From Aquipseudomonas alcaligenes MRY13-0052 (GTDB lineage: Bacteria; Pseudomonadota; Gammaproteobacteria; Pseudomonadales; Pseudomonadaceae): a stretch of 51,108 nucleotides of DNA. The first letter of the stretch is position 1. Each line of letters opens with the position of its first letter. Where the stretch lies: the NCBI GenBank assembly GCA_000474255.1, contig BATO01000043.1, positions 1-51,108 of the forward strand, written 5' to 3'. The notes beneath the pieces are model-generated. The model saw nothing but the letters and a program-made list of their open reading frames with translations. It did no database searches and had not been told where the DNA came from. Made by a program: the position numbers and the translations under genes. Shown piece by piece: positions 47,433 to 51,108 of this stretch.

Positions 47433-47463
47433 ATGGGTTCCCTAACCCCATCGGCAAAAAGGA
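47433..47463 (+). promoter_or_regulatory. preQ1-I-type riboswitch controlling yhhQ
   Basis: ATGGG (47433-47437) pairs with CCCAT (47447-47451) to form P1. The loop TTCCCTAA is followed by C47446, the position that pairs with preQ1 in this class. An A-rich tail, CAAAAAGGA, follows. UCC in the loop (47439-47441) can pair with GGA (47461-47463) to form the H-type pseudoknot. GGA is the Shine-Dalgarno of yhhQ, 11 bp from its ATG, so ligand binding should block translation. The gene encodes a queuosine-precursor transporter, which fits preQ1 sensing. Confidence 0.8.
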
Positions 47464-47474
47464 TGTGAATCACC

Positions 47475-48128
47475 ATGCCCGCAGCTCTTCCCACGGTCTG
47501 GCGCCCCGCGCTGACCGGCCTCATCGCCTTCCATATCCTGATCATCATCGCCAGCAACTACCTGGTGCAGCTGCCCATGACCCTGTTCGGTTGGCAGACC
47601 ACCTGGGGCGCGTTCAGCTTCCCGTTCATCTTCCTCGCCACCGACCTGACCGTGCGCCTGCTCGGCAAACAGGCCGCGCGCCAGGTGATCGCCCGCGTGA
47701 TGCTGCCGGCGCTGGCGGCCTCCTACGTGGTCTCCGTGCTGTTCCAGGACGCGGCCTTCCAGGGCTTTGCCGCCCTGGGCGAGTTCAACCTGTTCGTCGC
47801 CCGCATCTCCCTGGCCAGCTTCCTCGCCTACGTGCTGGGGCAGATCCTCGACATCCAGGTATTCGATCGCCTGCGCACGATGCGCCAGTGGTGGATCGCC
47901 CCGGTGGTCTCCACCATCGCCGGCAACCTGCTGGACACCTTCACCTTCTTCTCGGTGGCCTTCTGGCACAGTGACAACCCCTTCATGGCCGAGCACTGGG
48001 TGGAGATCGCCACGGTGGACTACGGCGTCAAGCTCAGCGTCAGCCTGGTGCTGTTCGTGCCGCTCTACGGCGTGCTGCTCAACGGCATCCTGCGGGCCAT
48101 TACCCCGCGTAGCGAACGCCCGGCCTAA
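47475..48128 (+). CDS. yhhQ: Queuosine precursor transporter YhhQ
   Basis: A 217-residue, six-helix inner-membrane protein of the QPTR (ECF-like, COG1738) family. Landmarks are ASNYLVQLPMTLFGWQTTWGAFSFPFIFLATDLTVRLLG near the N-terminus, and WIAPVVSTIAGNLLDTFTFFSVAFW near 135-160. YhhQ imports preQ0 and preQ1 for queuosine synthesis in tRNA. The ATG lies 11 bp after an AAGGA site that is part of a preQ1-I pseudoknot, giving feedback control of import. No other queuosine gene adjoins it. Confidence 0.93.
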   Translation: MPAALPTVWRPALTGLIAFHILIIIASNYLVQLPMTLFGWQTTWGAFSFPFIFLATDLTVRLLGKQAARQVIARVMLPALAASYVVSVLFQDAAFQGFAALGEFNLFVARISLASFLAYVLGQILDIQVFDRLRTMRQWWIAPVVSTIAGNLLDTFTFFSVAFWHSDNPFMAEHWVEIATVDYGVKLSVSLVLFVPLYGVLLNGILRAITPRSERPA

Positions 48129-48313
48129 ACCCTCGCAGACACTGCGAAAACGTTCGGGTCGAGTCGAGTAGGTGATGGCTTTCGCTGTGCTCTGCTCCAT
48201 CCCGCGGTGTGGTTCTGAATCTTCTGAACGCATTTTTCTTTGCTTCGGATAGAGGCACTACCGGCCATGCTTTCAGTGTTGTTGTGCGGGTGAGCGGGCC
48301 GGGCAGCTCTGGT

Positions 48314-48814
48314 TCATAGGGCTTCGTTGGCGCGCCTGAAGGGCCCCCGGCTCTTCTGCGGGCAGAAGATGTGCCGTGTTTCCACGGCCCAGAAGCAATC
48401 ACCCAGGGGCTCCATGCGGATTCGTGAGCCGCGTTGGTTGCTGTAGAGCAGGTTGAGCATCACCTCGTCATCGTTGCCGCTGGTCTGCAGGGCATCGGTC
48501 GGGCCGCCACTCTCGACCAGCAGGCTGAGGTGGCCGATGAGGTCGCGCTCCACCCGCCCGGATGTTTCCAGCAGGCTGCGTCCGTAGCGGGTCATCGTAT
48601 AAAAGCGGCCGTCGCGGAAGAGGGTCCAGTGGACGATGTCCAGCACCTGGCCACTTTCGAGCACCACCTGGCCGTTGGCGGCGTACTGGCCGTCGATCAT
48701 CTGGGTCGAGCGCGTGCCATACCACAGCGAAGCTGGCGCCAGGCCCGAGGCCAGCACCGAGAGCAGCACCAGCAAATGGCGGCGGGGCCGCTGGCGAAGA
48801 CGCTGAAGCGTCAT
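48314..48814 (-). CDS. ToxS-like membrane-anchored periplasmic protein
   Basis: A 166-residue protein with a basic N-terminus, one membrane helix at about 12-32 and a periplasmic domain rich in beta strands. Two Cys lie near the C-terminus (GDCFWAVETRHIFCPQ). Its ATG overlaps the stop of the upstream ToxR-like gene (ATGA at 48811-48814), so the two are translationally coupled. Size, single N-terminal anchor and position mirror ToxS, which stabilises ToxR in Vibrio. Sequence likeness to ToxS is not obvious by eye, so the role is inferred from architecture and context. Confidence 0.8.
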   Translation of the reverse strand: MTLQRLRQRPRRHLLVLLSVLASGLAPASLWYGTRSTQMIDGQYAANGQVVLESGQVLDIVHWTLFRDGRFYTMTRYGRSLLETSGRVERDLIGHLSLLVESGGPTDALQTSGNDDEVMLNLLYSNQRGSRIRMEPLGDCFWAVETRHIFCPQKSRGPFRRANEAL

Positions 48815-49614
48815 TGCAGGCACCTCGCCAATTGGGCCTCGGGGACCGAGTCCACGATGTTGCGTTGCACCATCAACCAACTGGCGCTGCGCCCGTCGTG
48901 CAGACAGACGATCTCGTAGAAGTCGGCGCTGCGAAACACCAGCAAGTGAGTGGAAGCGCTGACCAACGATTGCAGGCGCGGGTTGAGCACGGCCGTGTCG
49001 CGGACCAGTTCGCGGAGCGCCTCTTCGCGCTCATCGAGGTAGGTGATGGTCAGCGTTCCCAGTTGCATGTTCTGGGTATGAAGCCGCTGCTCGGAGAGCT
49101 GGAAGTACAGCAGCCCGGTGATACAGAGCCCTATGGCGATGGGGGAGCACAGGGCTATCAGCCAGGGTCGGGTCCAGTATGGCGTCGGCTTGCCCCCGGT
49201 GGCACAGGATGGCGTGGCAGCTATTGGCAGGAGTCGTTCTTCCTGCGTGTCACCGGTCGCAATGCCGCTCGCGGTGCTGATCAGGAATAGTGGATTGAAC
49301 CTGTAACCGCGCCGTGGCAGCGTCTGGATGATTTCGTGCTGCGTCTCGTCCGCGAGCACCTGGCGCAGTGTGTCGATCTGTTGGGTGAGGTTGCCCTGGC
49401 TGGCGATGCGATCTGACCAGGCATGGTTGAGCAGCGCTTCGCGCGGCACCACCTTGCCGGGCGCGTTGAGCAGCAGTTCGAGCACGCGGCTGCCGGAAAC
49501 CCCGAGGTCGATGCGCTCCTCCGCGCCATTCCCGTACAGGTCCAACTGGAATCGCGAGGGGTAGAACCGGGCGTAGCGATTCGTTCGACCGGTTCTGATG
49601 GTCATGTACGGCAT
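48811..49614 (-). CDS. ToxR/CadC-like membrane-bound transcription regulator
   Basis: A 267-residue protein. A cytoplasmic OmpR-type winged helix (about 15-108) has SGSRVLELLLNAPGKVV, then GNLTQQIDTLRQVLAD and the wing IIQTLPRRGYRFNP. A linker leads to one membrane helix at about 151-172, then a 95-residue periplasmic domain with two Cys (C237, C265). No receiver domain is present. This is the ToxR/CadC one-component layout, and the paired periplasmic Cys recall the ToxR disulphide. AGGAG precedes ATG 49614. It overlaps the ToxS-like gene downstream. Targets are unknown; the divergent 295-bp region holds an inverted repeat. Confidence 0.88.
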   Translation of the reverse strand: MPYMTIRTGRTNRYARFYPSRFQLDLYGNGAEERIDLGVSGSRVLELLLNAPGKVVPREALLNHAWSDRIASQGNLTQQIDTLRQVLADETQHEIIQTLPRRGYRFNPLFLISTASGIATGDTQEERLLPIAATPSCATGGKPTPYWTRPWLIALCSPIAIGLCITGLLYFQLSEQRLHTQNMQLGTLTITYLDEREEALRELVRDTAVLNPRLQSLVSASTHLLVFRSADFYEIVCLHDGRSASWLMVQRNIVDSVPEAQLARCLQ

Positions 49615-49738
49615 AGGGGGGCTCCTGTCGCCTGGTGGCGGGGCGGGCTCGCGCTCTATACGTGCAGGCTGACCCCGGGGAGAAAAGCAGGGAGAGGATA
49701 GGGGTAGCCAAGCGGGGCGGATCTGCCTGGACTGCTGT

Positions 49739-49765
49739 TTTGGCGTAGGAGGAATTTGCGCCAAA
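49739..49765. promoter_or_regulatory. Inverted repeat upstream of the ToxR-like operon
   Basis: TTTGGCG at 49739-49745 and CGCCAAA at 49759-49765 are perfect 7-bp inverted arms 13 bp apart, in the gap between the ToxR-like gene and the divergent quinone oxidoreductase gene. It is a candidate operator, perhaps for the ToxR-like protein itself. Confidence 0.35.
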
Positions 49766-49909
49766 CCTGTTGAAAGTTCTTGGCCCGGTAGGTTGCACAC
49801 GAGGCCTTTCTCAGGGGCACCGCTGCTTATATTCGGCGTACGACCTGCGTGCCACCGATGGCGGGTGAGGGGTAGCATTCCGGTTTTCCAACCCGCTCCG
49901 GAGCCCGCC

Positions 49910-50869
49910 ATGAAGGCCGCCGTCGTCCATGACTTCAACCAAGCACCGCGCTACGCCGATTTCGCCACCCCCGAGGCGGGCGAGGGGGAAGTTCGGGTGC
50001 GGGTCCGTGCAGCAGCGTTGAGCCAACTGGTGAAGGCGCAGGCCTCCGGCCGGCACTACAGCAGCGGCAAGGTGCTGCCGCTGGTGCCGGGCGTGGACGG
50101 GGTCGGGGAGCTGGAGGATGGGCGGCGGGTGTACTTCGCCTTCCCGCGCCCGCTTTACGGCGCCATGGGCGAGTACAGCGTGGTGCCTGCAACGAACCTG
50201 GTTGAGGTGCCCGATGGGGTGGATGACGTCACTGCCGCCGCCATCGCCAACCCCGGCATGTCGTCCTGGGCGGCGCTGATGGACCGGGCGCATTTCCAGC
50301 CCGGCGAGAGCGTGCTGATCAACGGCGCCACCGGTGCCTCCGGGCGCCTGGCGATCCAGGTGGCCCGTCACCTCGGTGCTGGTCGCATCACCGTTACCGG
50401 GCGCAACGCCGACAGCCTGCGCACCCTGGGCGGCCTCGGCGCCGATGCGGCCATCCCGCTGGACCTGCCGGCGGACGAGCTGAAGGCGCGCTTCCGCGAG
50501 GTCATCCAGGGCGATGGCGCCAACGTGGTACTCGACTACCTCTGGGGCGCCTCGGCCGCTACCTTCCTCGCCGCTGCATCCGGTCACGGCAGCCGCGAGG
50601 CCGAGCCGCGCGTGCGCTTCGTGCAGATCGGCTCGATCTCCGGCAACAGCATCGACTTCCCCGGCGCGGTATTGCGCAGCTCGGGCCTGGAACTGATGGG
50701 CAGCGGCCTGGGCAGCCTCTCCAACGCCGGGCTGGTGCGGGTGGTCGGCCAATTGCTCGCCGCAGTACCTGCTGCGGGCCTGACCATCGACACCGAGGCG
50801 GTGCCGCTGGCCGAGGTGGAATCCGCCTGGAACCGGGCCACGGCGTCGCGGTTGGTGTTCACCCTCTGA
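49910..50869 (+). CDS. Quinone oxidoreductase-like MDR protein
   Basis: A 319-residue zinc-independent MDR protein. The GroES-like domain (1-120) has EVRVRVRAAALSQLVKAQASG and LVPGVDGVGEL; the Rossmann domain has VLINGATGASGRLAIQVARHLGAG near 138. This matches the quinone oxidoreductase/YhdH-distant group that uses NADPH. A GGAG site precedes the ATG. It is divergent from the ToxR-like gene and ends in a clear terminator. Substrate unknown. Confidence 0.9.
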   Translation: MKAAVVHDFNQAPRYADFATPEAGEGEVRVRVRAAALSQLVKAQASGRHYSSGKVLPLVPGVDGVGELEDGRRVYFAFPRPLYGAMGEYSVVPATNLVEVPDGVDDVTAAAIANPGMSSWAALMDRAHFQPGESVLINGATGASGRLAIQVARHLGAGRITVTGRNADSLRTLGGLGADAAIPLDLPADELKARFREVIQGDGANVVLDYLWGASAATFLAAASGHGSREAEPRVRFVQIGSISGNSIDFPGAVLRSSGLELMGSGLGSLSNAGLVRVVGQLLAAVPAAGLTIDTEAVPLAEVESAWNRATASRLVFTL

Positions 50870-50889
50870 CCAGGGCGTAGAGCCCTTCC

Positions 50890-50922
50890 GGGCCAGCAGC
50901 CACTGCTGGCCCGTTCTCTCTC
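50890..50922 (+). terminator. Terminator after the quinone oxidoreductase gene
   Basis: GGGCCAGCAG at 50890-50899 and CTGCTGGCCC at 50903-50912 form a 10-bp perfect stem with a CCA loop, followed by the pyrimidine run GTTCTCTCTC. It lies 20 bp after the stop. Confidence 0.8.
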
Positions 50923-51092
50923 ATGCTTGTGTCGTTGTCGTTCCTGAAATAGAACGCTAGAGCTGATTTTTGCAGTCTGGCGGTGAAAGGGTGCCGAATT
51001 TAATCTTTCCCACATGCAGTCAGCCACTGCAACGAAGCGAAAGAAACCAACGCCGAACCGGCACCCAAACATCGAAAAGCGAGGAACGCACC

Positions 51093-51108
51093 ATGACCAA
51101 CTTCACCT
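51093..51108 (+). CDS. First codons of a gene cut by the window edge
   Basis: ATG at 51093 follows GAGGAA at a good distance and reads MTNFT before the window ends. The 180-bp leader upstream is relatively AT-rich and likely contains its promoter. The product cannot be identified. Confidence 0.6.

Noticed and set aside
49781-49797. Sigma-54-like promoter (TGGCCC and GTTGCA)
   Set aside because: The GG-to-GC gap is 11 bp instead of 10, and no enhancer-type regulator gene is nearby.

Overview
The window is GC-rich chromosomal DNA from a Pseudomonas-type gammaproteobacterium. The reasons are the CmoM, FadH, CueR/CopA, FtnA, RIO-kinase and YhhQ proteins, the high-GC codon use, and many intergenic REP palindromes of the pseudomonad kind. 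Genus is inferred from protein and repeat style; species cannot be decided. I saw no rRNA, tRNA, prophage, CRISPR array or complete insertion sequence. Genes run mostly as singletons or 2-3 gene operons on both strands.

Region 1 (1-9.9 kb): a gene tail, a chemoreceptor behind a FliA-like promoter, a diguanylate cyclase, a small DMT transporter, a metallo-beta-lactamase-fold protein divergent from a LysR regulator, 2,4-dienoyl-CoA reductase (FadH), an unassigned 180-residue protein with faint ADP-ribosyltransferase-like motifs, and a ParD/ParE toxin-antitoxin pair with a perfect operator palindrome. Region 2 (10-21.5 kb): lipoproteins including two tandem DUF4136 paralogues, GrpB and GNAT proteins, an overlapping cmoM/MazG-like pair, then a lipid block (MaoC hydratase, AraC regulator, FabG-type reductase, FadI-type thiolase) and an SBF symporter divergent from another AraC regulator.

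Region 3 (21.6-30 kb): a BvgS/EvgS-like hybrid kinase followed 13 bp later by a REC-HD-GYP c-di-GMP phosphodiesterase, a redox gene divergent from LysR, a RIO kinase and a haem-less ferritin. Region 4 (30-36 kb) is the copper island: copA and cueR on the minus strand and copZ on the plus strand. copA and copZ each have a CueR/MerR-type promoter with a 19-bp spacer. Between them lies a 571-bp non-autonomous element with 23-bp terminal inverted repeats and an 8-bp target duplication. It has split a REP palindrome.

Region 5 (35-44.6 kb): a TetR regulator divergent from an RND adaptor/permease pair without an outer-membrane partner, a Bcr/CflA exporter, a 59-residue protein whose stop codon interlocks with that of the exporter gene, and a quinone-reductase/monooxygenase operon divergent from LysR. 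Region 6 (44.7 kb-end): a MASE1-PAS-GGDEF cyclase, yhhQ behind a preQ1-I-type riboswitch that captures its Shine-Dalgarno sequence, a ToxR/ToxS-like membrane regulator pair, a quinone oxidoreductase and the first codons of a further gene. The most notable items are the REP-inserted element, the riboswitch, the ToxRS-like pair, the orphan 180-residue protein and the compensatory REP family.
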